A stretch of DNA of 64,000 nucleotides from Terrirhizobium terrae (GCF_030323265.1 NZ_CP104991.1:372001-436000), one strand, 5' to 3'. Counted from the stretch's first letter, positions 19,154 to 29,022 are shown. Program-made: numbers and translations. The notes: a model not told the origin generated them from the sequence alone.

Positions 19154-19849
19154 ATGGCAAACTTTCTGCAGGTGCTAACTCCATCAAACTCTCAGCTCAT
19201 CTTCATTGACCAACAGCCGCAGATGGCGTTCGGCGTGCAGTCGATCGATCGCCAGACCTTGAAGAACAACGTTGTCGGCCTCGCCAAGGCTGCGAAGATC
19301 TTCGACATTCCAACGACGATCACAACGGTCGAAACGGACAGTTTCTCCGGCAACACATTTCCGGAGCTACTTGCTGTCTACCCGGAACACGATATTCTCG
19401 AGCGGACCTCGATGAACTCGTGGGACGACCAGAATGTCCGCGATGCGCTGGCGAAGAACGCGACCGGTGGCCGCAAGAAGATCGTTGTCGCCGGTCTGTG
19501 GACCGAGGTCTGCAACATCACCTTCGCGCTATCAGCACTCCACGATGTGCCGGATTACGAGATCTACATGGTCGCGGACGCTTCGGGCGGCACTTCACTC
19601 GACGCACACAGATACGCGATGGATCGCATGGTGCAGGCCGGTGTTATCCCGGTGACCTGGCAGCAGGTTCTGCTCGAATGGCAGCGCGACTGGGCCCACA
19701 AGGACACCTATGACGCCGTCACTTCGCTGGTGCGCGAACATTCGGGCGCCTACGGCATGGGCATCGATTACGCCGTCACCCACGTCCATGGCGGCGCTGA
19801 GCGCGTCAAGCACGGCAATCGGATCGGCCCGAACCCGGCTGCACGTTAA
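19154..19849 (+). CDS. Isochorismatase-family hydrolase (YcaC-like)
   Basis: A 231-residue cysteine hydrolase. ATG 19154 was chosen because TAAGGATATCCAG precedes it and the family normally begins close to LIFIDQQPQM; an upstream in-frame ATG at 19052 would add an atypical 34 residues. The catalytic Asp19 (FIDQQ) and the Cys in VAGLWTEVCNITFAL are present, with the aromatic WTEVC motif of YcaC-type amidases. The tail (RVKHGNRIGPNPAAR) is basic. It may hydrolyse an amide or imide within the pathway of the flanking genes. A strong hairpin follows its stop. Confidence 0.87.
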   Translation: MANFLQVLTPSNSQLIFIDQQPQMAFGVQSIDRQTLKNNVVGLAKAAKIFDIPTTITTVETDSFSGNTFPELLAVYPEHDILERTSMNSWDDQNVRDALAKNATGGRKKIVVAGLWTEVCNITFALSALHDVPDYEIYMVADASGGTSLDAHRYAMDRMVQAGVIPVTWQQVLLEWQRDWAHKDTYDAVTSLVREHSGAYGMGIDYAVTHVHGGAERVKHGNRIGPNPAAR

Positions 19850-19861
19850 CGCCTGATCCAA

Positions 19862-19892
19862 CCGCTCCGACAACCCCTGTCGGAGCGGCTTT
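19862..19892 (+). terminator. Strong hairpin after the isochorismatase-like gene
   Basis: CCGCTCCGACA and TGTCGGAGCGG form a perfect 11-bp stem with a five-base loop, followed by CTTTC. The T-run is short, so it may act as a leaky terminator or attenuator. It sits 13 bases after one stop and 25 before the XapX gene start. Confidence 0.65.
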
Positions 19893-19913
19893 CGCCGTTG
19901 AAGGAGGTCTTCA

Positions 19914-20204
19914 GTGAAAGTCTATCTTCTGTCGCTTGGCGCCGGTCTACTCGTCGGCGTCGTCTATAGCCTGCTCAGTGTCCGCTCGCCAGCACCGCCG
20001 GTCATAGCTTTGGTTGGACTGCTCGGCATTCTCATCGGCGAACAGATCGTCCCGCTTGCGAAGACGATCTGGGGCAGGCAGCCCGCGGCGGTCTCGTGGC
20101 TCGATCACATCAAGCCGCACATGTTCGGCCATCTGCCGAAGGGCAATCACGGCAGCGCCGAGATCGCCGGCCGCCAGACGCGCCCCAAAAAGGAGAACAG
20201 CTGA
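19914..20204 (+). CDS. XapX domain protein
   Basis: A 96-residue protein starting at GTG 19914 behind GAAGGAGG. The first half is the XapX pattern: two hydrophobic helices around VGVVYSLLSVRSPAPPVIAL and GLLGILIGEQ. The second half is a basic cytoplasmic tail with two His residues (IKPHMFGHLPKGNHG). XapX proteins are small membrane proteins of unknown role, often beside amidohydrolases or transporters. The stop overlaps the next start as TGATG, so the two genes are coupled. Confidence 0.85.
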   Translation: MKVYLLSLGAGLLVGVVYSLLSVRSPAPPVIALVGLLGILIGEQIVPLAKTIWGRQPAAVSWLDHIKPHMFGHLPKGNHGSAEIAGRQTRPKKENS

Positions 20205-22187
20205 TGCCCACACGCAGGACCCTTCTCGGCGCAGCATCCAGCCTCGCCTTTCCATCGCTCTTCTCATCGGCTCATGCCGCCGATCTTGTGGAAACTGGAG
20301 CCGCCGCCATTCATCCCGATATCATCCTTCACAACGGACAGGTCACCACCCTCGATCGGGCCAATCCGAGCGCGAGCGCCGTCGCCATCAAGGACGGTTT
20401 GTTTCTCGAAGTGGGGGAAGATGGCGACATCATGCGTCTGGCCGGGCCTCAGACCAAACTCATCAACCTTAAGGGCAAGCGCGTGCTGCCCGGTCTGATC
20501 GACAATCATACGCACGTCGTTCGCGGTGGCCTGAACTACAACATGGAGCTGCGCTGGGACGGTGTGCGATCGCTTGCCGATGCAATGGACATGCTGAAGC
20601 GACAGGTGGCGATCACGCCGGCACCGCAATGGGTGCGCGTCGTCGGCGGCTTCACCGAGCAGCAGTTCGTCGAGAAGCGCCTGCCAACGCTCAAGGAGAT
20701 CAACGCGATCGCCCCCGATACACCGGTCTTCCTGCTGCATCTCTACGATCGCGCACTGCTAAACGGTGCGGCGCTTCGCGCAGTCGGTTACACGCGCGAT
20801 ACGCCGAACCCGCCAGGCAGCGAGATCAGCCGCGATGCCAACGGCAATCCGACGGGCATGCTGATCGCCACACCCAATGCGACCATTCTCTATGCGACCC
20901 TGGCAAAGGGGCCGAAGCTGCCACTCGACTACCAGATCAACTCCACCCGCCACTTCATGCGCGAGCTCAATCGGCTTGGCGTCACCGGCGTCGTCGATGC
21001 CGGCGGTGGTTTCCAGAACTATCCGGACGACTACCAGGTCATCCAGACGCTATCAGACGAAGGTCAGATGACGGTGCGTCTCGCCTATAATCTGTTTCCT
21101 CAGAAGGCGAAGGAGGAAAAGGCGGACTTTCTCAAATGGACGTCATCGGTCAAGTACAAGCAGGGCAACAATTATTTCCGCCACAACGGTGCGGGAGAAA
21201 GCCTCGTGGCATCGGCTGCGGACTTCGAGGACTTCCGTCAGCCCAGACCCGACGCGCTGCCGGAAATGGAGGGCGAACTCGAGGAGGTCGTGCGCATCCT
21301 TGCCGAGAACCGCTGGCCCTGGCGCCTGCACGCCACCTATGACGAAACGATTACGCGCGCGCTCGATGTGTTCGAGAAGGTCAACAAGGATATTCCCTTC
21401 GAGGGGCTGAACTGGTTCTTCGACCATGCCGAGACCATCTCGGATAAGTCGATCGATCGCATAGCCGCACTCGGTGGCGGCATCGCAACCCAGCACCGCA
21501 TGGCTTTTCAGGGCGAATATTTCGTCGAGCGTTACGGCCATGGCGTCGCCGAAGCCACGCCGCCGATCTCGCAAGATGCTGGACAAGGGCGTGCACGTCT
21601 CCGCCGGCACCGACGCCACCCGTGTCGCCTCGTACAACCCTTGGGTCTCGCTCTCGTGGATGATCACGGGAAAGACTATCGGCGGCATGCAGCTATATCC
21701 GCGCGCCAACTGCCTCGACCGGGAGACGGCGCTGAGGATGTGGACCGAAAAAGTTACCTGGTTCTCCAACGAGGAAGGCAAGAAGGGGCGAATCGAGAAA
21801 GGACAGTTCGCCGATCTGATCGTGCCGGACAAGGATTTCTTCTCGTGCCCCGAGGACGAGATATCCTTCCTGACCTCGGATCTCACCATGGTCGGCGGTA
21901 AGATCGTCTACGGCGCCGGTGCCTTTAGGGCGCTCGACGAAAACGACGTGCCGCCCGCAATGCCGGACTGGTCGCCTGTGCGCACATTCGGCGGTTACGC
22001 CGCCTGGGGCGAGCCGGACGGCGCTGGCCGAAACTCGCTGCGCCGCACGGCGATTTCGACATGTGGCTGCGCCAGTGATTGCGGCGTCCATGGTCACGAT
22101 CACGCCGGTGCCTGGACCTCGAAACTGCCGGTCGCGGATCTGAAAGGTTTCTTCGGCGCCCTCGGCTGCTCCTGCTGGGCGTTTTAA
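20204..22187 (+). CDS. YtcJ-like amidohydrolase with signal peptide, frame broken at about 21567
   Basis: Read through, about 660 residues. The N terminus MPTRRTLLGAASSLAFPSLF with a cleavage-like AHA suggests export, probably by the Tat route. The metal-dependent amidohydrolase fold follows: IILHNGQVTTLDRANP, then VLPGLIDNHTHVVRGG with the first metal histidines, WRLHATYDETITRAL, WFFDHAETISD and SAGTDATRVASYNPW. One extra base at 21565-21570 (GATCTC) breaks the frame; removing it gives ATPPIRKMLDKG, the family sequence. The last 50 residues contain several Cys and His (CGCASDCGVHGHDH) and look like an extra metal site. Substrate unknown. Confidence 0.82.
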
Positions 22188-22202
22188 AGACTGGCAATAA
22201 CC

Positions 22203-22231
22203 GGATGGGCAGTGGCGAAGACTGCCCATCC
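22203..22231. terminator. Perfect 11-bp hairpin after the amidohydrolase gene
   Basis: GGATGGGCAGT and ACTGCCCATCC pair perfectly around a 7-base loop, 16 bases after the stop. There is no U-tract, so it may stabilise the 3' end or stall transcription rather than end it on its own. Confidence 0.5.
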
Positions 22232-22358
22232 CGCATCGACCGCTAGCGACAGAATTGCATCTCCATTTTTTTAGTCACTTGTCGAAGCCAATTTTTCGAC
22301 CATCGCCGCTCCTGACACCGACGGTTTGCGCCGGCAGGACATTTTAAGAGAAGCAAAG

Positions 22359-22803
22359 ATGACAGATCACTTTCCATCCAGAAGGCGCGCCGGCTTGTTG
22401 CCTCCCCGGTTCCTTTCCGCCTCGCCGATCTCGCACCACGGCGCTTGTTGCCCTCTGCGCCGCCTATATCCAGGGACCGCTTACCAAGATCTTCGATTTC
22501 GACGGCGCACTGGCCGAGATGACCCATTTCGGCCTGCATCCGGCGACCTTCTTCGCAGTGTCCGTGATCGTATTCGAGCTTGTCGCCTCCGCCATGGTTA
22601 TATCCGGCTTCCTGCGCTGGGCAGGCGCGCTTGCACTGGCCGGCTTCACGCTCCTCGCCACTTTCATCGCCGTTCGCTTTTGGGAAATGGCACCGGGCAT
22701 GGAGCGGATGATGGCAACCAATTCGTTCTTCGAGCATATCGGGCTCGCCGGCGCATTCCTCCTCGTCACGGCGATGGATCTCGACAGGGATGCAAGGCCG
22801 TGA
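22359..22803 (+). CDS. DoxX-family membrane protein, frame broken at about 22430
   Basis: With one base removed at 22427-22432 (GATCTC) the frame runs from ATG 22359 to TGA 22803 and gives about 147 residues. Junction: SPIRTTALVALCAAYIQGPLTKIFDF. Four hydrophobic helices and the motif PATFFAVSVIVFELVASAMVISGF fit DoxX, a quinone-linked or redox-related membrane protein. The end FEHIGLAGAFLLVTAMDLD matches the family's last helix. Its stop overlaps the GTG start of the MFS gene. In the uncorrected frame the first 150 codons run into the transporter gene and produce a false 688-residue protein. Confidence 0.72.
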
Positions 22804-24399
22804 GCGCCGCAAGCGCCCCGCGCGGCAGTTTCGCGCCGCTCGCCCAACCCGTCTTCGCCGTTCTCTGGGCCGCGACTGTGCTCGGCAACACCGGCAGTTT
22901 CATGCGCGACGTCGCCAGTTCCTGGCTGATGACGGATCTCTCGGCATCGCCGGCTGCCGTGGCGATGGTTCAGGCAGCCGCCACGCTGCCGATCTTCCTG
23001 CTCGCCATCCCCGCCGGTGTCTTGTCCGACATTCTCGATCGCCGCAAGTTCCTGATCGCCATCCAGCTCCTGCTGGCGTCGGTCAGCATTACGCTCATGG
23101 TCCTCGCGCAGACTGGAATGCTGTCGGTCGGCGCGCTGATCGGCCTCACTTTCCTCGGCGGGGTCGGCGCGGCCTTGATGGGACCGACCTGGCAGGCAAT
23201 CGTGCCTGAGCTGGTGAAGCGCGAGGACGTCAAAAGCGCCGTCGCCCTTAATTCCCTCGGCATCAACATCGCCCGGTCAATCGGCCCCGCGGTCGGCGGC
23301 CTGCTGCTCGCCGCCTTCGGAGCGGGCGTAACCTATGGCGCCGATGTCGCCAGCTATCTTGTGGTCATCGCCGCGCTTATCTGGTGGCCGCGGCCAAAGA
23401 ACGCCGATGATGCGCTGGCCGAAGGTTTTCTCGGTGCCTTCCGGGCAGGGCTGAGATACACTCGCTCCAGCCGGCCGTTGCATGTCGTGCTCCTGCGGGC
23501 GGCGATCTTCTTTGCATTCGCCAGTGCCGTATGGGCTCTCCTGCCGCTTGTCGCGCGGCAACTGCTCGGCGGGGATGCAGGCTTCTACGGCATCCTGCTC
23601 GGTGCGGTCGGGGCCGGTGCGATCGCTGGTGCCTTCATCATGCCGAAACTGCGCGAACGGCTGAGCCCGGACGGGCTTCTGCTCGCGGCCGCGCTGACCA
23701 CTGCGGTCGTCATGTCCATTCTGTCGCTCGCTCCTCCCAAATGGGTCGCAATCATCGCCCTTATGTTTCTGGGCAGCGCGTGGATCACTGCATTAACCAC
23801 CCTCAACGGCACGGCACAGGCCGTCCTTCCCAACTGGGTGCGCGGCCGCGGGCTCGCTGTTTATCTCACCGTCTTTAATGGTGCGATGACGGCTGGCAGC
23901 ATCGGCTGGGGTGCGATCGGCGAAGCGGCGGGCGTGCCCGCCACGCTGTTGATCGGCGCTGCGGGCCTCGCCATCGCCGGTCTCGTTATGCACCGCCTGA
24001 AACTGCCGGCGGGTGACGCCGACATGGTCCCGTCCAACCACTGGCCCGAACCGCTCGTCGCCGAACCGGTCGCCCATGATCGCGGCCCCGTTCTCATCCT
24101 CATCGAGTACCATGTCGAAAAGCATCATCGTACCGCGTTCCTGCATGCGATCGATCGGCTCTCCCACGAGAGACGACGCGACGGTGCCTATGGATGGGGC
24201 GTGACAGAGGACAGCGCCGATCCGCAAAAGATAGTCGAATGGTTCATGGTCGAGATCCTGGGCCGAGCACCTGCGTCAACACAGACGGGTCTCGAATGCC
24301 GATGCCGATATGCAGGGCGAGCTTCTGACCTATCACAAGGGTCCCGACAAGCCGGTCGTGCGCCATTTCCTGGCGATCAACCGGTCAGGTAAGACCTGA
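22800..24399 (+). CDS. MFS transporter (MFS_3 type) with C-terminal soluble domain, frame broken at about 24254
   Basis: Starts at GTG 22800, overlapping the DoxX stop as GTGA. About 400 residues form twelve hydrophobic helices of the enterobactin-exporter-like MFS_3 group, with SILDRR-type loop DILDRRKF after helix 2 and GPTWQAIVPELV between helices. About 130 further residues are soluble (ILIEYHVEKHHRTAFLHAI, then GAYGWGVTEDSADPQKIVEWFMVE), resembling a ferredoxin-like or monooxygenase-type dimer domain. Removing one base at 24252-24257 gives VESWAEHLRQHRRVS and a stop at 24399, for 532 residues. It would export a small compound, perhaps linked to the amidohydrolase. Confidence 0.8.
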
Positions 24400-24505
24400 T
24401 CTAGCAGACAGAAACGAGTCCTCCCAATAATGGGGAAAACGGACGACGTTGCAGTCATTGTAGTGGCACTACCGCCGAGAACTATGGCGACTGAGTTTTT
24501 GAAAA

Positions 24506-25317
24506 CTAAATACCCTTGTCAGGGGCCTCGTTGCCGACAGCGTCACGCAATTCGTCGACGTAACAGGGATACTCCGCCGCTGGCGGGCTGAAACCTGTGG
24601 ATCAATGTGGACTTGCATGATGGCAGAACCGGTTCCTGTCCGTCCAGCCAGATCGCCCCCGGGAGTGATAGCGAAGCCGCCTCCGCCGAAGCGTGGACCG
24701 TCCGCAGAATGCCCAACCCTGTTCGAACTGACGACATAACTCCCAGAGACGAGTGAGGCCATCTTGCCGGCAGTTATCCAGCTGTCGTGGGCGGAGCCGG
24801 TTGCCCGAGGAACGGCGATCAAATCGGCTCCACATCGACCATAGTGTCTAGCATGTTCGTTGAACATGAGTTCGGTACAAAGGAGCACGCCTACACCTAG
24901 ACCGCAGATATTCTGGATGTTGAAGCGTCCATCGCCTCGATTGAACCAAGACACTTCGGACCAACCCGGCTCCTGCGGAAGGTAGGTTTTTGTATGCAAG
25001 GGGCGAACCTGGCCGTCCTCGATGACGATCGCCTCATTCGCAAGGCGGCCGGCGAGGAGGATTGGGCGACTTGTTATTATGGCCCGAAGGTTCAGCGCGG
25101 CGAGACCCGTAATTCCAGCTTCATGAATCTCAACGCTGTGCCTTGCGTCCTCGTTGGCGAAATCATGCTTTCGAGCCAGCCACGGACCAAAAGGCATTTC
25201 ATTCATCACCAGTATATCGGGCCGGCACCTGGCAACAGCTTTGGAAAATTGCTCCCATGCTGGACCAAGCGGCTGCAAGCCATCGGCCATCTCGACGTAA
25301 GCACAAATGGGCATCAT
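24506..25317 (-). CDS. Carbon-nitrogen hydrolase (nitrilase superfamily), frame broken near the C terminus
   Basis: About 270 residues from ATG 25317 (MMPICAYVEMADG) behind GGTGGAGGAAAA. The nitrilase triad can be placed: Glu in VMNEMPFGPW, Lys in HTKTYLPQEPGW and Cys in VGVLLCTELMFNEH, with RATGSAHDSWITAG after the nucleophile. It would hydrolyse an amide or nitrile. The frame slips at the CC pair 24574-24575 (plus strand); with one more base the tail reads EYPCYVDELRDAVGNEAPDKGI and stops at 24508-24506. The gene is alone on its strand between the MFS gene and the TetR gene. Confidence 0.82.
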
Positions 25318-25447
25318 TTTCCTCCACCTCAGGGGATTGGGCTTCATATTGACTTAAGATCAGACGCCCCGGTCGCCCTAAGCTTCTCGACTGACGGACC
25401 GATATTCTCAGTGTGGTAGCGAATGCGATAGCCGACAGGCTCAAAAG

Positions 25448-26032
25448 CTATCGTTTCGACGGTGACTTCGCGGTAGCAGCATTTTTGGCTTCTTCGATGG
25501 ATAGGCGAACCGCTCGTTTCATGGCATCGGCCTCGCCGAATATCGCAACAAAAGCCGTGGCACCTTCCAACCGGGCTAACGTGTCGGTCGCGATTTCGCG
25601 AGCGACATCAACAGGCATGGCGCGTGACAAGATGCTCGACAAATGATCGCGATGCGCTTGGAAAAACGCTCGAACAGCATCCTTGGCTATCGGGGTCTCG
25701 TCACTTGTACCGTAAGCTAAGTGAAGGCCCACACATCGGCCGCGATCAGTAAGAGTGGTCGCAATTAGCTCGATGACCTCGACAAATTCATCATCCCATT
25801 GCCCAGAGCCTGGGTCTCTCTGACAGAATGTTTCTTGCAAGGTAAGATCGAGTACTGCCGGAACGAGAGCCTCCTTGTTGGGAAAGCGGACGTATAGCGA
25901 TGATTTCTTCAGACCCACGGCATCCGCGAGATCATTCATCGACGCGCCGGCGTAGCCTTTCGAGCGAAACAATTCCCTCGCAGTCGATACAATTGTTTCT
26001 CTCATAACTTTCATGCGGTTTCTCCGAGCCAA
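25448..26032 (-). CDS. TetR-family transcriptional regulator
   Basis: A 194-residue regulator. The N-terminal helix-turn-helix region reads ARELFRSKGYAGASMNDLADAVGLKKSSLYVRFPNKEALV, a classic TetR signature. The C-terminal half is an all-helical ligand domain with two Cys (TFCQRDPG, GRCVGLHLAYG). It is divergent from the alpha/beta hydrolase gene at 26146. The palindrome 26074-26087 between them is the likely binding site for self-repression and control of the hydrolase and perhaps the genes beyond. Confidence 0.9.
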   Translation of the reverse strand: MARRNRMKVMRETIVSTARELFRSKGYAGASMNDLADAVGLKKSSLYVRFPNKEALVPAVLDLTLQETFCQRDPGSGQWDDEFVEVIELIATTLTDRGRCVGLHLAYGTSDETPIAKDAVRAFFQAHRDHLSSILSRAMPVDVAREIATDTLARLEGATAFVAIFGEADAMKRAVRLSIEEAKNAATAKSPSKR

Positions 26033-26065
26033 GCTTCCGATGCCTCATACACCACCCTCCAAGGG

Positions 26066-26093
26066 TTGACAACCGACCGTTCGGTCGTATTTT
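26066..26093 (+). promoter_or_regulatory. Promoter with TetR operator in the spacer
   Basis: TTGACA (26066-26071) and TATTTT (26088-26093) are 16 bases apart and point toward the hydrolase gene. The spacer holds the palindrome CGACCG TT CGGTCG (26074-26087), a common TetR-operator shape. A repressor bound here would block RNA polymerase directly. Confidence 0.65.
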
Positions 26094-26145
26094 GCATGTA
26101 TCGTCTGTTGTTGGTTTGCCAAGACCTTTCAGAAGGAGTTCTAGC

Positions 26146-27003
26146 ATGGCCGTAAGCTACAAAACGCAAAAGGTAAAAGACGTCGAGGTTTTCTACAGAG
26201 AGTCTGGCTCAAGAGACGCGCCGGTCCTTCTTCTGCTCCACGGCTTTCCATCCTCCAGCCACATGTTCCGTGATCTGATCCCGCTACTGGCAGATCGATA
26301 CCGCGTCATCGCACCTGACCTTCCCGGGTTCGGTCAAACGACCTCGCCTCAACGTGGTAATTTTGCTTACACATTCGACAACCTCGCCGATGTCATCACT
26401 GGGTTTACGGAGGCGCTCGGCCTCACCCGTTTTTCACTTTACGTGTTCGACTACGGTGCACCGGTCGGGTTCAGGATGGCAATTGCCAATCCAGAGAGGA
26501 TCACCGCCATAATCAGCCAAAATGGCAACGCCTACACCGAAGGGTTCAGCGATGAGTGGACCGCGTGGGAGGCCTATTGGAGGGACCCCTCCGACGAAAA
26601 CAGAGAGGCATGTCGGGCATCCTTATCTCCTGCGGTGATCGAGAACTGGCAATACCGCACCGGTACATCAACGGAGCGCCTTTCGCCTGATGGTTATAAA
26701 CTCGACATCGCGTTCATGTCGCGGCCGGGAGCGGAAGACATTCAACTCGATCTTATCCTCGACTACCGGACAAACATCGACCGGTATCCGGAATTTCAGA
26801 CGTACTTCCGGAATCATCAACCACCGTTCCTGGCGGTCTGGGGCCGACATGATCCAGCATTCGTCCCGGCGGGTGCCGAGGCCTACAAGCGTGACCTACC
26901 CGCCGCGGAGGTCCATCTGCTCGATACCGGGCATTTTTCCTTGGAAACACATGCTGATGAGATCGCTCAGTTCATCCAGAGCTTCCTGATCAGACACGTT
27001 TGA
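26146..27003 (+). CDS. Alpha/beta hydrolase (haloalkane dehalogenase / epoxide hydrolase-like)
   Basis: A 285-residue enzyme from ATG 26146 behind AGAAGGAG. The oxyanion motif HGFPSSSHMF is at residues 32-41. The nucleophile is Asp102 in VFDYGAPVG, which points to the dehalogenase, epoxide hydrolase or fluoroacetate dehalogenase branch rather than to serine esterases. Asp236 (WGRHDPAF) and His263 (DTGHFSLE) complete the triad. A cap domain rich in Trp lies between residues 133 and 205. Expression is probably set by the divergent TetR gene. The natural substrate is unknown. Confidence 0.9.
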   Translation: MAVSYKTQKVKDVEVFYRESGSRDAPVLLLLHGFPSSSHMFRDLIPLLADRYRVIAPDLPGFGQTTSPQRGNFAYTFDNLADVITGFTEALGLTRFSLYVFDYGAPVGFRMAIANPERITAIISQNGNAYTEGFSDEWTAWEAYWRDPSDENREACRASLSPAVIENWQYRTGTSTERLSPDGYKLDIAFMSRPGAEDIQLDLILDYRTNIDRYPEFQTYFRNHQPPFLAVWGRHDPAFVPAGAEAYKRDLPAAEVHLLDTGHFSLETHADEIAQFIQSFLIRHV

Positions 27004-27260
27004 GCTCGGCACACAGTCAACCAGTCAAGTCCGGCTCTAGGATCAACCAAAGATAGACAATTGGGAAACTTCGCAGGAACACAGGGGTCGTATTAGCCTG
27101 TCCCAGCGTTCCAGCTTACGCAACAGAGATTGGCGCGTCCCGGACCTACAGAATGCCAGAAGCCCCACGAAATATTGGTTGCTCCCTCGGTTCGCCGCTT
27201 CGGCAATTTCGCAGACGACCTGAAACACACCAACTCATTTAGAAAGAAAGGAACAGAAAT

Positions 27261-28001
27261 ATGATCAATCTTGAAGGCAAACGAGCATTAGTAACCGGCG
27301 GCTCGCGAGGCATTGGTGCTGCAATCGCGTTGTCGCTTGCGGAAAATGGCGCGGATGTCGCGTTCACCTATCAACGCTCCGCTGAAAAGGCTTCAAAGGT
27401 AACGGAAGCGATCGAAAAGTTGGGGCGCCGTGTGGCTGCGATCCAGGCTGACAGTGCCGACCCAGAGGCAATTGCCAACTCCGTAAGCGAGGCCGTCTCC
27501 GCTTTGGGCGGGCTGGACATCCTTGTGAACAGCGCTGCGATTGGCCACAGCGGCATGATCGCAGACCTTGATGTTTCTGCATATCAGACGTTGATGGATG
27601 TGAACGTGCGAGCTCCGGTCCTGTTCGCGAAGGCCGTCATCCCGTATCTCGGCAAAGGCGGCCGTATCGTCACAATCGGCTCGGCTCTGGGTGAGCGAGT
27701 ACCGTTCCCCGGCATTACACCCTACGCCATGTCTAAAGCAGCACTCACATCCTTCACGCGCGGCCTTTCGCGTGAACTTGGTCCGAATGGTATCACCGTT
27801 AATATGGTACAACCCGGCGCTACTGATACGGAAAGCAACCCGGCGGACGGACCAGCTTCAGAGCTCCAGAAAAGCTTGACCTCCCTTGGACGTTATGGCG
27901 AACCGCGGGAAATTGCGAACGCGGTCGTATTCCTCGCAAGTCCAGCCGCAAGTATCATTACGGGCGCCATTCTAACCGCAGACGGCGGTGCGATCGCCTG
28001 A
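27261..28001 (+). CDS. Short-chain dehydrogenase/reductase (3-oxoacyl-ACP reductase-like)
   Basis: A 246-residue classical SDR. ATG 27261 follows AGAAAGAAAGGAACAG. The cofactor motif TGGSRGIGAAIA is at about residues 13-24, the NSAAIG motif (NNAG variant) at about 90, and the catalytic Ser-Tyr-Lys set in IGSALGE and PYAMSKAAL. The end RYGEPREIANAVVFLASPAASIITGAILTADGG is the standard closing stretch. It is NADPH-type by the Arg after the second Gly. A 257-base gap without a gene separates it from the hydrolase, so it may have its own promoter. Confidence 0.92.
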   Translation: MINLEGKRALVTGGSRGIGAAIALSLAENGADVAFTYQRSAEKASKVTEAIEKLGRRVAAIQADSADPEAIANSVSEAVSALGGLDILVNSAAIGHSGMIADLDVSAYQTLMDVNVRAPVLFAKAVIPYLGKGGRIVTIGSALGERVPFPGITPYAMSKAALTSFTRGLSRELGPNGITVNMVQPGATDTESNPADGPASELQKSLTSLGRYGEPREIANAVVFLASPAASIITGAILTADGGAIA

Positions 28002-28116
28002 TCTGCCGGGCAAGAGCTTGACGGAGTGATGGTACCCGCTAAGGACCCGGCCGTGACGGGGCGGTCTTTCTTGGTGGGCGCCATCTCCAAAACCAACCTC
28101 ACAACTGGAGACCGTA

Positions 28117-28518
28117 ATGGCAAAGCCTGAACTTTTCGTCACACCCGGGTACGGGCAGAAATTCCATGATCTTTTGCACTTTTCACAAGCGCTCAAGATA
28201 GGTGATCGCGTTGAGATCTCCGGCCAAGGCGGATGGAATGATGAACTTGAAATCCCGGATTCAATCGTGACCGAGATCGAGACAGCCTTCGTGAATGTCC
28301 GGCGAACGCTGGCCACGGCTGGCGCGGATTGGAAGGACGTCGTCCATGTCAACTCTTATCACGTCGGAGGCTTCCCAGCGATCGTGAACGAAACGATTGC
28401 CGGTCTTTTCCGCGAATACATGCCCGATCGAGCACCGATTTGGACTCAGACCGGCGTCGAATCGCTTGGGCTCCCTGCCATGCGAATTGAGATACGTGTC
28501 ACCGCCATCCTAGAATGA
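28117..28518 (+). CDS. RidA/YjgF-family protein
   Basis: A 133-residue member of the RidA family, which deaminates reactive enamine or imine intermediates or serves catabolic pathways as a related hydrolase. Start ATG 28117 follows CTGGAGACCGTA. Visible family landmarks are the central SGQGG, the helix TEIETAFVNVRRTLATAGADWKDVVHVNSY, and the final strand region LPAMRIEIRVTAIL. The Arg at the deaminase site is placed as MRIEIR. Context beside an SDR, quinone reductase and hydrolases suggests a role in a catabolic sequence rather than general housekeeping. Confidence 0.9.
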   Translation: MAKPELFVTPGYGQKFHDLLHFSQALKIGDRVEISGQGGWNDELEIPDSIVTEIETAFVNVRRTLATAGADWKDVVHVNSYHVGGFPAIVNETIAGLFREYMPDRAPIWTQTGVESLGLPAMRIEIRVTAILE

Positions 28519-28623
28519 CGGCACCTATCACGGCTGCATTAGCGATGCAAAGACCACCCATATGACTATTGCAAGCAACATCGTCAATTCTATCAGACCC
28601 CTCTGACTGGGAAGGAAAATGAG

Positions 28624-28971
28624 ATGAAGACCGAAGACATTTGCCCCATTCCCACACCGCAAGAGCGCTCCTTCCTGGCAATCCAACAAGCGGCCGAACG
28701 GACGATGCTTGAAAAGGTGTCGCGGGCCATCTCCGATGCGGCAGCCGAAACCGCGAGGAACGCGCAAGACGCTGGTTTAAAGTTCGAGCCGACGAGTGAA
28801 GGGTATTTCATGTTTGCCGTCCAGCAGGCGACGTTCGTGCGCCTTTGCGGAGGCAATCCGGATACGCTTCGAGGAGGAAACCCGGAGGTCGGTGATCAAG
28901 TCGTTCGAAACTGTCGCAACATCATCGACACCTATTGGAAGAGCCAGTCTGCGCACACCAAGATGCCGTGA
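28624..28971 (+). CDS. Hypothetical protein
   Basis: A 115-residue soluble protein from ATG 28624 behind GGGAAGGAAAATGAG. It is mostly helical, Ala-rich at residues 38-50, with three Cys and a C-terminal GDQVVRNCRNIIDTYW. No transmembrane segment or signal peptide. I do not recognise the family. It lies between RidA and the DUF4177-like gene on the same strand with short gaps, so it is probably part of that transcription unit. Confidence 0.65.
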   Translation: MKTEDICPIPTPQERSFLAIQQAAERTMLEKVSRAISDAAAETARNAQDAGLKFEPTSEGYFMFAVQQATFVRLCGGNPDTLRGGNPEVGDQVVRNCRNIIDTYWKSQSAHTKMP

Positions 28972-29022
28972 CAACCTCCTAACGTGTCCGACAACCTGCT
29001 ACAACATCAGACGAGGTGCGTT

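Noticed and set aside
22326..24392. A 688-codon open frame as a single transporter
   Set aside because: The first 150 codons are the DoxX region read in the wrong frame and the last 40 are a shifted tail. The real start is GTG 22800.
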